NCBI GenBank assembly: GCA_947623455.1
Contig: OX392536.1
Location: 38,197,465-38,261,464 of the forward strand
Origin: Mimachlamys varia
Lineage: Eukaryota > Mollusca > Bivalvia > Pectinida > Pectinidae
Direction: 5' to 3'
Length of the DNA stretch: 64,000 nucleotides
This document shows, piece after piece, positions 38,113-52,400 of this stretch. Position numbers and translations under genes: made by a program. Position 1 is the first letter of the stretch. Each line of letters starts with the position of its first letter. The notes below the pieces were generated by a model that was given only the letters and a program-made list of their open reading frames with translations, had not been told where the DNA came from and ran no database searches.

Positions 38113-38552
38113 TACAGTCAAACCTGTATTAAGCGGCCACCCAAGGGACCGACAGATATTGGCTGCTTAAGACAGGTGGCTGGTTAAACCAGGTTGGCCA
38201 GAAACGGCCTATTGCTCATTTTTTTTGTCAACAGTTAAATATTATAATGCACTTAATCATACACTAGTGTCGGTGGTTCTATGCGGAGATTATCCACGCA
38301 TTATCGTAAACAAAACCAAATCATGTGACGATCGATAAAAAAACTGGTTATGGGATCATCGCAGATGTCTATTTCCGGACAAAATGGCCGCCTAATACAG
38401 GACAATACAAAGACTTGGGGCAAATGTTTGTGGCCGTTGGCCGCGTTAGACAGGTGACCGCTTATTTAAGGTTCAATATATAGTGTTTTCCATCGGGCGG
38501 ACCACAGACTGGCCGCTTATTCAAGGTGGCCATTAGAACAGGTTTGACTGTA
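38113..38552. mobile_element. MITE with TACAGTCAAACCTGT ends
   Basis: TACAGTCAAACCTGT at the left is the exact complement of ACAGGTTTGACTGTA at the right. Inner inverted matches continue with AAGCGGCCACC / GGTGGCCATT. About 440 bp, noncoding. The outer TA fits a Tc1/mariner-type target, by inference. Confidence 0.85.
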
Positions 38553-39006
38553 TTTGATAAACTTACAAAACAGTGTTGATTTCATGTCTGTTTTCTTTAT
38601 TTGTCTTTCTATATAGTAAGATGTTAATTCACACTTTGTGTGTCAGTTTTGCATTTCCTAGTTTGCCTATTATCCTCAATGAAACTGGTACAAAAAATAA
38701 ATATCATGCCAAATATTAATAACCTATATTGATATAAACATCACAGATAAACAGAGCTCAGGAAATGTCATAAAATAAAGCTAACAATGCATGGTTCCTG
38801 TGTTATTCAGAAACATGCAATATAACAGGAACTTAAAAGCATGGCTTTAATACCTTGGTCATCACCATGTAGAATTGTAGAATTAATTGTATGGAGTATA
38901 TTCTGGTACATAGTAGCAAGGTAACTTAAAGTGGAAAAAATCTAATAAGAATTGCATCTTTGCATTGCTTCATTTGACCCAACTGTAAACAGGAGCGATT
39001 CAAAGA

Positions 39007-39272
39007 TACTGTAAAACAACCTATTTGGTATCAGAAAACTGTTAACCAACTTATCTTTGCGACGACTTATTTTTGCGTTTTCATATGAAACAACTCTTTC
39101 CCGTCAAAAATTTCGCAATAAATATGTTTGTTAATCCTATTTACAGTACAGTACTCCTACAGTTGGCATATCTCCGATTGAAAATCTTTCCCACGATTAA
39201 TTTTCCCTAACTTTATTCAACCGGGAAATATGTGAAAATTAATCGCACGCAAAAATAAGTTGGACTACAGTA
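39007..39272. mobile_element. Candidate MITE
   Basis: TACTGTAAAACAAC at the left and AAGTTGGACTACAGTA at the right form an imperfect inverted pair. Related AACTTATYTTTGCG motifs lie near both ends. About 266 bp, noncoding. Confidence 0.45.
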
Positions 39273-42200
39273 GATTGTGTGGAGCAAAGCATGTGACCAC
39301 AAGGGTTGGACACACAAGATACAGGTGTGTATATAGACATGTTTAATACGTACAACCTTTAGGTACCTACACCGGCCCATATTATGTGTTACTGACCCTT
39401 GTGTTAGTATTCACTCTAGCACATTCTAAATGAAAGATTAATGTCAGCTTTGGTATTTCTAACCAATGATAGAGCAAAGAGTAAAATGTTGAAATACTGG
39501 AAATATTGGAATACTGATATCAGCCATGATTGGTTTAATTTCAAGTTTGATGCAGAAAACATGTAAAACAGAGGTTTAGCATTTATATATTTACTTTACA
39601 AGTAAATATAATTGTAGTCATAACTTTTAAGTGGTCTGTAATTCACTATCATCTTTTTCATAATTGGTTTAAAAATTGTTGTTCTGTCATCCAAATATGA
39701 GGCCCCAACATCAGTTTATATTAAGATTTCATGAACAGCAACATATAGTTTGATTTGTTAAAATAAGTCTTGTAACTAAAATCTTCCTTTCACTTTACAC
39801 TGATAACACCAATAAAATATCCCAGGTACATGTACTAGCATTATCAAAAAACAATCATGATACAAGTGTCCTATTCCGGAGGGACCATTATGACATATGG
39901 ATAGTAATGGAAGTGTGTTTACCACAGCATTTTCAACCAGATCTATATTGAGCAATGAGAATCAATCCAAATACATTTAAAATCTATTCTTTTCAGCATA
40001 TAGTGGTGTACAAAATACTATTGATGAATTATGAGTGTATACAATGACTGAGGACAAATATGATCTACATAAAACCCAATGTAATTCACTGATTAGCTTT
40101 AAATAAATGTTAACAACCTTTTGAAATCACTATTTAAACACAAATATAACATCAGACATGGTGAGAAACAGGTAAGATGAATCCCTTTGTTTAATTACGA
40201 GTACATGTACCAGAGTATAATACATGTAACGGTTTATAAAGATTTAATACCACATTTTATGATTGTTAAATCAGAACATGTTGCATTCCAAGAATATCAA
40301 TAAGGGCTATTCCAGTAAATAATAACCCTTACCCTGGGACTCAAATTATTAATAAACTTCTATGAGTGGTGCGGTACCCCAAAATAAAACAAGGAGTCCC
40401 AGGATGTCAGTAAAACCTTCAAGTAATTGATGCCCCAGATTGCACTGTTGTTCCATGATTTCTAAGGCACCTCGTTTTTTTTCTGAACTGTTAGTAGTCA
40501 CTTCTAATATTTTAAATTACAGGTACCCTTATAACAGTATTGAAATACTTGATTACCAGCCATATACTGTATAAGATTAACTGTTTCAAACTACTGTATG
40601 CGGATCATTCTGTTGTCAAAAGCTTTTTTTTAAAGTATGAAATGTTAAAGCTTCTGACAATACTATTAAAATTGAGACTATCAAAGCCACCTGCATTTTA
40701 CCAGCACTTGTGTATTCAAATAAAAAAAAAATTTAAACTTCATTTGTAATTAAATCTTACAACTTGCCACAACATTATTTTGGTGAACAAAAACATGGTG
40801 ATGAGAATTGAGTCTGTCTGGCCACATTGTAATAAAGGTCTACTACTTAGTAACAATATATTCAAATCCCGGGGCAAATATTTCTTCATAAAGTTTAATA
40901 ATATAGAATTTTAACTACTTATATTATAATCATAAAGTATTGTAAAAATCATTGTATTGAAATTTTAAATACGACAAAGCTTTATGTATTTTACTTTTCA
41001 AAACCAATATTTGAAATGATACCCACTAAAACATTAAGATGTTTTGCATCTGTTTAACAGATAAATGATAAGTGAACATATGAATAATTAATCATCAGGA
41101 GCAGTGTAGAATCTGATCTATTTTGCACAACTTGCACTGATTAAAGTATAAATAATTTTGCTTTTGCAATGAAATATTTTCCAAAACGCACACAATTATC
41201 TACAAAGATAAAAGTGTTCTACAAAGTGAAGCATTTAACATGTTAATAAATTAGATAAGCTTTTTTATAACTACACAAACATTGTACAAAATAGATCAAG
41301 ATTTTACTTCTGACAGTATTGGTCCAGTATTTTATAAATAAAAGTAACATATTCAAGCTTACAAATGTCATGGTAGGGCTACAATGAAATAGATACTCAT
41401 AATTTCAAAAAAACCCATCTAAATTGTCAACAATAACAGCAACAGGTCATTCAAGTCCATATATACCACATATTTTAAAACGAGGGTTATGATTTATTGA
41501 TGCTAAAAGTGAAAGATAACACCTGTCTCATAATACCATAACATCTTAATGGCACTTAAGAGGGCAAATTTTTGTTCTAGAAACTAATCTGTGCGCTTTA
41601 AATATCCAGATATGTTATATTATAAGTCAATATTCCCAACTGGCTCTCTATCAAAAGGGCAATAAGTTGACTGACTTTTATTATTATTCACCTTTTTTGT
41701 AAATGCTGACAGTCACGAAGAGAAAAAAAAATCAAATAAAGTTGCATTGTATGCAAGTTTTTTTTATGGAGACCTGCACACCTACAGTACATCTTTCCAT
41801 ATCATTTCTAAAAAGCTAAACTTTCTTGCTAAAATGTTTATGTATGCTGTTAAATATACAGTGACTTTGGTTATAAACTCATTTTCTTGGACGATGTTTA
41901 ATTCTTACCACAGTTGTATGAAAGAGCAGTCCTTAAAAACATAAGCCTTGATAATTTAATGACATTTTTAGAACCAGGTAAATAAAATATATATTAATAA
42001 CATGATGATAATTTGAAATATGATGTCTTTCATACAAGTCATTTTATAAGACTGCTTAAAAATAGTACATGCATACTAAATAAACAAAACATGAAGCATA
42101 TATTGCTTTCACTGATTATAAACTGAATTGTTAATAATTGAATAATGAAACCATTCAAACAACCAAATTGAAAATCTATAATACAGATATATATCATATG

Positions 42201-43104
42201 TACTAGTGAATAATTAAAGTTTTGTTTTTAGGTGCCCAACAAATATTTAAAGTTTGAGAGTAACAGATAAATCAAAGCAATGTTTTTAAATCAATGGACA
42301 TTACCGGATACCAAACACCAGATTTAGTTCTTTTGCAGACAAGTTTATTCAGTCATGGTTAAAAGTCAGATGCATGAAGAACGAGGGGATAATTAGAAAA
42401 TAAATCTGATAATCATTTTACCAATTCATCATTAACCTCGTTTACCCCTGAATTACATAATGAACAATTCCAACTTTGAATTGGAAGATTTCAAGTGTGT
42501 CTTCAAGGATGAACGAGTAACTTAATGATTGAAAATTAATTAACTGATTTAATAAGACTGTCAGTACCTTAACGACTTCTTTAAAACAATTACATGTAGG
42601 TTGTGACACTTTTTCATAAAACCCAATTCATTTGACAGCTTTGTGAGCAAAGAAGTAACATGAACATTTGTTCCCATATTCATAAAAAATAAAACATTTA
42701 AAATCAACATGTAATCTTAGTTTCCACAGAATACACTTATTGCTACACCCAGCTAGTAAACCTTGTCGCCCTTATACATAAACATGACAAATCCATTGTT
42801 GATGCATATAAAATGTCTAAAATAGTAGAACATATTGGGACTAATAATTAGACAGTCAGTTATCACAGCATCTAATGAATGGAGAGGTGCATCAACACTG
42901 GTTTTTCCATTTGACATCCAAACTTTGTTAATTTGGTAACTTGTTTTTTTACTCTATTTTTGTTATGTTCTTTATGAACAATAAAAATTCATAATATTAA
43001 AAAATAGAAAATCTTACTTTTTTAATACTGCTCTTGTAAATAAAATTTCAAACAATGTAACACCCAGTGACATTCATTAGATACTGCTATATGTTGGCCT
43101 CCTC

Positions 43105-43330
43105 ACCATGGGAGAAATTTACTCGCTGGACACTTTTGTAAGCCTGTCAGCTGACCACGGGAGAAATTCACTCGCTGGACACTTTTGGAAGCCTGTCCAC
43201 TGACCATGGGAGATTTTCATTCGCTGGACACTTTTGTAAGCCGGCCTGCTGACCATGGGAGATTTTCATTCGCTGGACACTTTTGTAAGCTTGTCTGTTG
43301 ACCATGGGAGAATTTCATTCGCTGGACACT
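43105..43330. repeat. 49 bp minisatellite overlapping the ZFYVE28 stop codon
   Basis: Five units (the last partial) begin ACCATGGGAGA and contain TTCGCTGGACACTTTTGTAAG. On the minus strand each unit carries a version of AGTGTCCAGCGAATGA; in the unit at the CDS end this codes VSSE and the stop. Confidence 0.9.
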
Positions 43331-43440
43331 GTGAATGGGGTTACTTGGAACATGAAGCAGCGATTACAAACTCTCACTGGATTGAGCTGTCCATAATGTG
43401 GCAGGGGCACAGCATTAGCGGAACATCTACTGCAGAATAT
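43315..43440 (-). CDS. ZFYVE28: ZFYVE28 exon 12 (end of FYVE domain)
   Basis: Codes [18 protein letters not shown], then VRVCNRC and the C-terminus ending VSSE-stop. Acceptor TATTGTTGACAG on the minus strand. Confidence 0.95.
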   Translation of the reverse strand: MFCSRCSANAVPLPHYGQLNPVRVCNRCFMFQVTPFTVSSE

Positions 43441-46400
43441 CTGTCAACAATAAAACCGGGTTTTAATCTTCACAGGCTATTCAAAGACATGTATTATGTT
43501 CAAGATGAGTGAAAACATTAGCTGTATGCAGTAAAGAAAAAATCTTCGAGATATAGATATGAAAACCTCTGAAGCTTTGAAATGTAGATATGACAAACAC
43601 TAACAAGTGTGCTGCAGGGTGTAATAATTATCCACAGATATGTGTGAGAAATAAATCCCTAAAGTAATTATAAATGTGAATGCATGAAAAATTTGATGGA
43701 GAATAGTAAGCAGTGTTAATTAAGTTCCATCTGATTTGATTACAATTTATAACTTCTGCTTACTCCAGGAAATTAATTACGCTGTGACAACTAGCAAACC
43801 ACAATAGTATTTACCTTCCCACAGTTGCGGCAATGATGGCGTCTACGAACAAATGTGAATGGAGTTTTACAAGATGTACAGATGGTTGTGTGGTCATCAG
43901 GGACCCAGCTAGGAGGCTCTACAAATCAACAAGAAAAGGAGGTCACACAATCAAATCAAGTTCAGCAAACAATGATGTGTGGTAGAACAAGCAGGGTTTT
44001 CCCTGGGACCCTCAAATTTAATCAATTTAGGAGTCCTGGGACTCCCATCACAAATAAAATATAGTAAAACGTCATCAATTTTTGGAGTCCTTTGACAATT
44101 TTAGGAGTCAAAATTCAGGTTTTTGTGCGTCAGGAAAAACCCTGAACAAGTGTACAATGATGTGTGGCAGAACAATGGTTATTATAATACTATATTTGTG
44201 TGTCGACATTGTTGGGCCAACATTTATAAAGATCTGTAAAAAAAATACATTGAAAAGAAATATAGCTCTGAAATGTGTATTAACAGTCTTAAACTCCACA
44301 GACTTTGATGCATCACAAAAGCTAATGGTAATATAAGTAAAGCTATGCAAACACGTAATTATTATGAACCTGACTAGGAGATTATAGTGAACATTTACAG
44401 TATTACAAACATGTTAGGAAGGTTTCCATAATTAGTTTCACTTAGAGACAAATAAGGACTCATATCATGTAACATCAATTCTCAATGCAACTGTAACTGA
44501 TAAATGTTCAAACTAACTACACCTGTGGGTTCAATCTTAAATCTTTTAAGCTTCATATTTTCTTTCATAGACCTTACCAACACTCTTCAATAATTACACA
44601 AATTTGAATTGGACTAGTATGAATTGAGACTGATTTTCAATTGCATTCAAAGTTTTTTTTCATATTTCTGACTTATGACCTTACCTCTGACTCTTGTCCG
44701 GCGACGGTGTCGGTGGGGCGTACTGCGATGGCGGTGTTCTCTGGGAGGATCCTGAACACCTGTGTGTATTATTCTGGGACTAGTGGACTTGCCCTGATGT
44801 TCCTCAACTGACGGGGGCTCAGAGGAGTTCATCGCAAATACACACTTGAGAATGTGGCGAAGGTCACCAGCGTAGTTAGTCTGCAGCTGATCTGCTACAC
44901 CTGCAGAGACAAAACAGTACCTAGGTCAAAGTACCTTTAAAAACATAACATCTGTGTTTAAACACTAGTATAATTAAAATCTTGTCCAACATCAACAAAT
45001 GATAATCAACGGAACAAAATTTCATATTTTCTTATTTATATGTTCATCTCACAAACACATCTATTAAGTCCAGGTTCATATAATTCCTATACATAGTGTA
45101 TTGATCAAATGATGTCGTAATATAACAACATTACACACAGCTTTAAGTCTGCCTTCTAACACATGTACTTTTCAATCATGGCTCTACCTGCTATACAGAC
45201 AAACAGCCTGTGAATGAGATCTCCACTGCTGCTGAACCGCGAACGAGCCTCTGTTCGGGATGCAATCTCGGCTGCTTGTATCGCCAGAGCAATCTCTTCC
45301 TCGTCTGGGCATTCAGAGTTGTAGGAACTGGTCTCGCTGCTTCCTTCACTGAAACAGATAACAATTATTTCCAAAATCACATTCAACTTTCAAAAGTGAT
45401 ACTAGTTTTACAGGTTTAAACAAACTCTTCATTGCCTCATCGTGACATCATACAATGATTCTACGTAGGGAACATGACTTCATCTTTACTGTCAGGATAT
45501 TATACAACCAGGAACCCAGAAAAGGAACATAGGCCAATCTTCATTGTCAAGATATCACTTAACATTAAAATAGGGAACATTATATTACTCATTGACACCA
45601 CTTCTACTCTTGTCACACATAACGTCATGCACACCTTGTGTATTTCTCAAGATTCGAACACAATTAGTTTTGGCCACCATACATGATCAATAATTTAACA
45701 ATAAAAATTTAGCTGGACCTTCATGATCATATACCAAACAGAATTATGACTTTCTTAAAATTTCCCATGAACAAATTTTTGTTAAATTATCATGCTATGT
45801 GGGATGTCAACAAATTTAAAGGTTGTCTTGAAGATTCTGCTAGTGGGAATACAAAGTCCTCTTACAGCCAAATGGGCATGAATAGTTACATTTATGATTG
45901 AATTACATTATATGTTATATTGAAATGTTATTAACCACATGATTATCAGCGAGTCTTAATGATATTAATATGTTCTTTTTCTTAAATATTTTTTTTTATA
46001 CAGTTTACAATGTAAGTCAAGCAAAATATGTGCTTAGAAAGATCAGGGCAAAACCATTGCTATATAGTTACCTGCTATCCCAATCGTTTTCATTGTTACT
46101 AAGGCAACTTGAGTAGCTGGAACTGACAGAGTCTGTGTATCGTAGTCTTTGTATTCGTGGCATTTCCAATGTATTGCTACCGGAGGTTGAGGCAGCCTGA
46201 TCCTGAGGACCAGATTCCACCACAACTTCTGTCTTTGTTTGGATAGAAGACCGATTTGGTCTTGGCAGTGGTGACCGTGGACGGTCAACTAAAGTTCTGT
46301 TTTCTGAAGAAACCCCAGACATCCTTGCTGGACTACGATCCGCCCCACCTGGTGGTTGTGGATGTCCAGAAGTTGAGGGTGTATCAGAGGAATGTTGACA

Positions 46401-49400
46401 GGCAGCACTAGGTGTATGATCACAGGTATTGTGTGTAGTGTTCCCTGAAGCATCATATCTACTCAAACTTTTTTCAGGCCCAGGATTACAATTGCAAACA
46501 TTGTCAGACAGAGAACTGTCCGAATCAGCACTGTTGACAGTGCCTTGATCACAGACACACGAGTTTTCCACGGAAATACTACTCCCACTGGAATCCCTGC
46601 TGCTGGTTTCCCCATCACTACCAGTATCACATCTCAACCTTTGTTTACTACAGCTGGGACAGGCAACGTAAATATCACAGGTATTGGCACAACATACAGT
46701 GCTATTGCTAGGTGTACTACAGTTATCACAAGTTTTATCATTACAGATCTTCACTGAACTAACATTTTCGTCTTTATCACAAGACATATCAAAGTAAGTG
46801 GAACTATTTGCTGGGCTTTCACAGTTTTCCCAATTTGAATCATACAATTTCTGTCTATCAGAACTTTCATCCAGACCACAATCCAAGTCCATTTCCTTAG
46901 ATCCTGATTGATTATTTGCATGTAGTTCCGTGACAGATATTCTTGGAATTTCAAAATCCAGGTTGTAGGGACAGCTGTGCTGGCGTTCAAACTGAGGAGT
47001 TTGCTCTGATAATCCTTCCGACACTTGGTCAATCATTTCATCTAAAATCTGTCTGCATAAAATATACACATCATTTTCAGGAAAACAACAACTTTTCATA
47101 CAAATATTCTGTGTATCGTCCCCAGAGCTGCTGGTTGATGTCTTGTCGTGAGATCTGCCGTCTGATGAAGCGTATCCCGATGCCTGATCACAACAGTTTG
47201 TGTCCACCACATTAACCACAGCCCCTGTTTCTACGAGCACAGTGTCAGAGGTACTGACATTTTCACTGTGAAGTCCTGAATCCCTACTCTCAGATTTATT
47301 CAAACTGGAATTAAATGACTCATCTTTCTCTTCCAAAGAGCTGATCAAAGTGCCAGTCGGGGAAGCATCTTGCTCCTGTGTGTGGTACTGTCCCATTGAT
47401 TGTGATGTTGAGGGGAACACTGGGAAGTCTGATGTCCCTGGGTCTATCACAGGGGTTACCGGGGTCACAGGACTTCCCGAGTTAGGTGTGTGATGAAGAA
47501 TGTTACCCAGATCTTCTAACTTGACACTTCCATCAGGAAATAAACTGGACCCAGTTGGATCTAAGCTGTCCTCAAACCCTGGATCTGTTTGCGAGATCCG
47601 GCTTGTGGATGTTGATGGTTCGGGTTCATCAGCACTACATAAAGCCTTCTCCAGAGCTAGTAATTCCTGCTGGGAAAGCGTATACAGCAATTCTCTGAAA
47701 GAGACAGGCAGACTGTAAGTCAAGTTTTACATCTTAAAATGCATACTTCCAATATCTCATATCTAAAACCCTTAAAAGATGGAATTCCATTTCCAGATTG
47801 ACTGGGGTGCGACTGGCAACAAATTCTAATGAAACATTACAAGCGAGGACTTAACAGTCACCCCACAAGACTGTTAAGTGTAAACTTCAGATGTATGATA
47901 GATGCCACCAAAAACTAATTAAGTGAAGAACTTAACAATGTATGGAATACATAAATATAATCTTAATTTGTAGAGGTTCCAAACTTTCAAGTCACTGTTT
48001 CTTTTTATGATGATGCCACTAAATGTCAACACAATCAATTAAATTTGACTTTACAATCGTTTTGTAAACATACATTTTTCATCATTTTTTGGTAATATAT
48101 ACTCATTTTACATCATATTATTTTGAACAAAACCTTCCTTTATAATAAAGAATGTTCTTGTCTTACCTGATTTTCAGTAAAAGTGTCTGAAATGGCCTGA
48201 ACATTTCTGACATATTAGAGGGCTGCATGTCTGGATTGAGGGGACCCTCAGGAAACACCAACAATCCACTATAAACAAAGAAGAGCTCCTTTAGCAATGG
48301 TTGTTACCTACAAGCTGTAGTACTGATATCTAGGAAACAGCAGACTATCTTGAAAGCTAATTTCACGGGGTTAACATCTTGCGATTTTGTGTCTGGGGCT
48401 TATCCACAGGGGTAAATTTTCACTCATCACAAATTCAGTTTATTTTGGAACACTTTGTAAAAATTTCCTAATGTTATCAATCAGCAACCAAACATTGTTA
48501 CTGGACACAGGTTTATACAGCATTGTTACTGGACAAAGGTTATGATACCAGTTTACACCTGTTCCTCATCATTGTTACTGGACACAGGTTATTATACCAG
48601 TTTACACCTGTTCCTTACCATTGTTACTGGACACAGGTTATAACACCAGTTTACACCTGTTCCTCATCATTGTTACTAGACAAAGGTTATGATACCAGTT
48701 TACACCTGTTCCTCACCATTGTTACTGGACACAGGTTATGATACCAGTTTACACCTGTTCCTCACCATTGTTACTGGACACAGGTTATGATACCAGTTTA
48801 CACCTGTTCCTCATCATTGTTACTGGACACAGGTTATGACACCAGTTTACACCTGTTCCTCACCATTGTTACTAGACACAGGTTATGATACCAGTTTACA
48901 CATGTTCCTCATCATTGTTACTGGACACAGGTTATGATACCAGTTTACACCTGTTCCTCATCATTGTTACTGGACACAGGTTATGATACCAGTTTACACC
49001 TGTTCCTCATCATTGTTACTGGACACAGGTTATAATACCAGTTTACACCTGTTCCTCATCATTGTTACTGGACACAGGTTATGATACCAGTTTACACCTG
49101 TTCCTCATCATTGTTACTGGACACAGGTTATGATACCAGTTTACACCTGTTCCTCATCATTATTACTGGACACAGGTTTTGATACCAGTTTACACCTGTT
49201 CCTCATCATTGTTACTGGACACAGGTTATGATACCAGTTTACACCTGTTCCTCATCATTGTTACTGGACACAGGTTATGATACCAGTTCACACCTGTTTC
49301 TCTTCATTGTTACTGGACACAGGTTATGATACCAGTTTACACCTGCTCCTCATCATTGTTACTGGACACTGGACTATAATACCATTTCCTGGAGTGTACC

Positions 49401-52400
49401 GGACTAGTGATTTATTTTCAATACTTTTATGTATGTTGTTGCCCAATTGTTATACTTTTTTTGACAATTTTGTAAACTTCAAGATATCATACATTACTTT
49501 GTTCTGAATCACACAGACAGTACATTCACTACAAGTAAATACTTAAACATAGAAAAGTGGTTAAAATGTTTACAGTATATGTACGGTCAGCTGAGAGCAT
49601 GAATGTGTGAAGCATGGATGCTATGCATTAAGATTTATCAAAACTATAGTTGGTCCAGAAAATAAACTTTTCAATACTTATTTGAAGTTTTTTGGCAGGG
49701 ATACGAAAATCTTAAGTTACAGTAACCTACCTGATCATGGCCAGCCTAGGAATGGTGAACATGAGAGCCGGGTCATAGTCGTCTATCATCTCCTGGCTCA
49801 ACAGCTTCTGCCTTAAGGCCCTAAATCAAAACAAACAATAAATATTAAAACCTTTTATGATGTAGTGGTAAGATGTTACTAATGGTCTATAACTTGTAGA
49901 ATCTTGGTCATAGTCGTCTATCATCTCCTGGCTCAACAGCTTCTGCCTTAAGGCCCTAAATCAAAACAAACAATAAATATTAAAACCTTTATTGATGTAG
50001 TGGTAAGATGTTACTAATGGTCTATAACTTGTAGAATCTTATCAACAGCTGAATGGCATCCCGAGGTGCCAGTTTCCAAAGTTGATACAGTGCAGATTTC
50101 TCTTCATGGCCTAATATAAACAAAAAAGAAAATAAGAGAATAAACCATAATCTGAACTCAAAATCGATTAAACTAGGGGCAAAAATATGAACAAAGATCC
50201 ACATTGAGACCCTTGTAAAAGTATAAGAGAATAAGACCAGGTGTTCTGGAAGATTAAGCGTCTTCTGCTTCATTGACGACACCCGCCATGTAAATCTTGG
50301 TCACATCCATATAAACATCAAGTCCTCAAAGTGAGAACCAAGTTATTATTTTCAATCACAATGAGTAAGCACACTAATGAGCATATTCAAAATTGTCTAC
50401 CTTCATACCATACAAGGATACAAAATATTTCTCAATGAGACCAAGATGACAACCATAAAAGTTGCTCATATTCTGATCAATATACAATATCTAATTCCAA
50501 ATGCTCAAAAAGTATTATATTCACATGAGAATAATTACCTCTGAACAGTTTCAGAAAACAGCACTGTTATTTCCTGTAAAAGGTCATAATCCTTCATACT
50601 TTTCACTGGTACCATAGCACTAACATATCTGAAAGGAAACAAGATAATTAATAGTAATACACAGGCAATATGTCTTCAAATGAATTTCACATGAAATGTG
50701 GTAAAAACTGAATTTCATGAGAAATTGATGTGACTTTTTATTTAAGTTATTTTTTTATACTCTAAATTGATTATATAGTTTTCATATGAATTTCATGTGA
50801 ATGCATATATTTTTCATGTTAATGTATGATTAAGTTGATTTGTATCATGCATAAATCGCATATTTCACATGAAGAAGTATTGGCTGTGTACTACATCTTA
50901 TCTTAATGAATTGTAAGTCCCATACAATATATATAATGTGAAATGATGGTCTACTTAATTAGTTGAAGTTTATGATTCACAATTTTAAGCAATGAATGAG
51001 TCTATTGCACAATTTTCCAGGTAAGCTGAAAATATCAATCTATCATTTATATCACTAAGATATATCATATTACAAATTAAGTAAAATGACCAATTTACTT
51101 GAAGTATTCAAGGAACTTACCTTAACTCAAATTCAGCAAACAATTTGTCAAATATGATTAATGCTTCTTTAATCTACAACAGAGGAAGGAAAAATTAACA
51201 ATTGCTGTTCAGTTTATTTTCATTTAACTATATTTTCATTAAAATCTGTATTTAATAAATAATGATTGCTTCAAAAACAAATACAAAATATAGGAATATA
51301 ACATAACAGAAATATTTATAAAATATTTTTTGATGTGATGTTGAGATTGTAAAACCAAGAAATGTGCTCTGTCATTGTATTAATGACTTACCCTTTCAGT
51401 GTAAGAGTTGATATTGCGTAAACACTGTTCCCTAAGTAAAGTCCTCAAGCTGTCAAGGTTCTTTGTAAGGGCCCTTGCTAGTGGTCGCATACTTGCACTC
51501 TCTACTTCTCTGTTCATGATACTTGACCCAGCAGCAAGGCACTTGAATGAAAATATTTAAAGGTTGAATGTATTTTTTTAGAAAGTCATAACCATTATCG
51601 TGGAGAAGTAATAACAAAAGGCACATTTTCATCAACAAAAATATTTACATTACTCTCTCATACTTTCACTGAATATCTTATGCTGTGCCCTGCTTTGGTT
51701 TTACAAGTATTCATTACAATTCTCTTTAACTTAGTTATGCAGTGCAAATAAAGGAAATTCACATCTTTATTAGCAAACGGGTTTTATGAAGCTAAATCCA
51801 GATGTTTATATTTTACCACCATTTTAATTATAGATCAGCAAGTGGTTACATTTTAATTCAAATTTATTATCATCACATTTTGAAAAATTGTTTCAAAAGT
51901 GAAATATAAAATGAATTTAATGAGCCGATAAAAATATATATTTATTGACATTATTAATTACCTCAGCTCCAAACCAGAGCTGCCCTGCCAGGTTTTCCTG
52001 CTGGACATCATCAGGAAACTTTACTCTGTAGTCCCTGCTTGCTTTCTGATTGCCAACAGCTTCATCAATGATCTTTTGTGTTATGACAAGGACTTTGTCC
52101 TGGCAGTTCCTCAGTTTGTTTACTAAGGTTGTACATCTTTCTGGATCTTTCCGTCCATCAAAACTATCCAACTCAGCAGCCACAAAGTTTAGTTCTTCAT
52201 CAGCAAAGAAGAACTTCGCCAAAAGGGAAGTATCAGTTTTCTGAAATTAGATAACATTGAATGAGTTGAAGAATAGATTTTACAAATATTCCTCCTGATG
52301 ATAATTTAATTAGTTATGCATAATCCAAGACAACATTCTCCATGAACTTCTGACACAATTAAATTAATCCAAGTATTAATTGTGTTTTATAAAAATCAAA

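Larger units (their letters stand above)
36845..43104. other. Long AT-rich region downstream of ZFYVE28
   Basis: About 6 kb without a supported gene. It holds the inverted-repeat elements at 38113-38552 and 39007-39272. It lies immediately 3' of the minus-strand ZFYVE28 stop codon, so part is probably its 3' UTR. I could not choose a poly(A) site with confidence. Confidence 0.5.

Noticed and set aside
46043..47718. Open frames overlapping the large ZFYVE28 exon in other frames and on the plus strand
   Set aside because: Shadows of a strongly supported coding exon.
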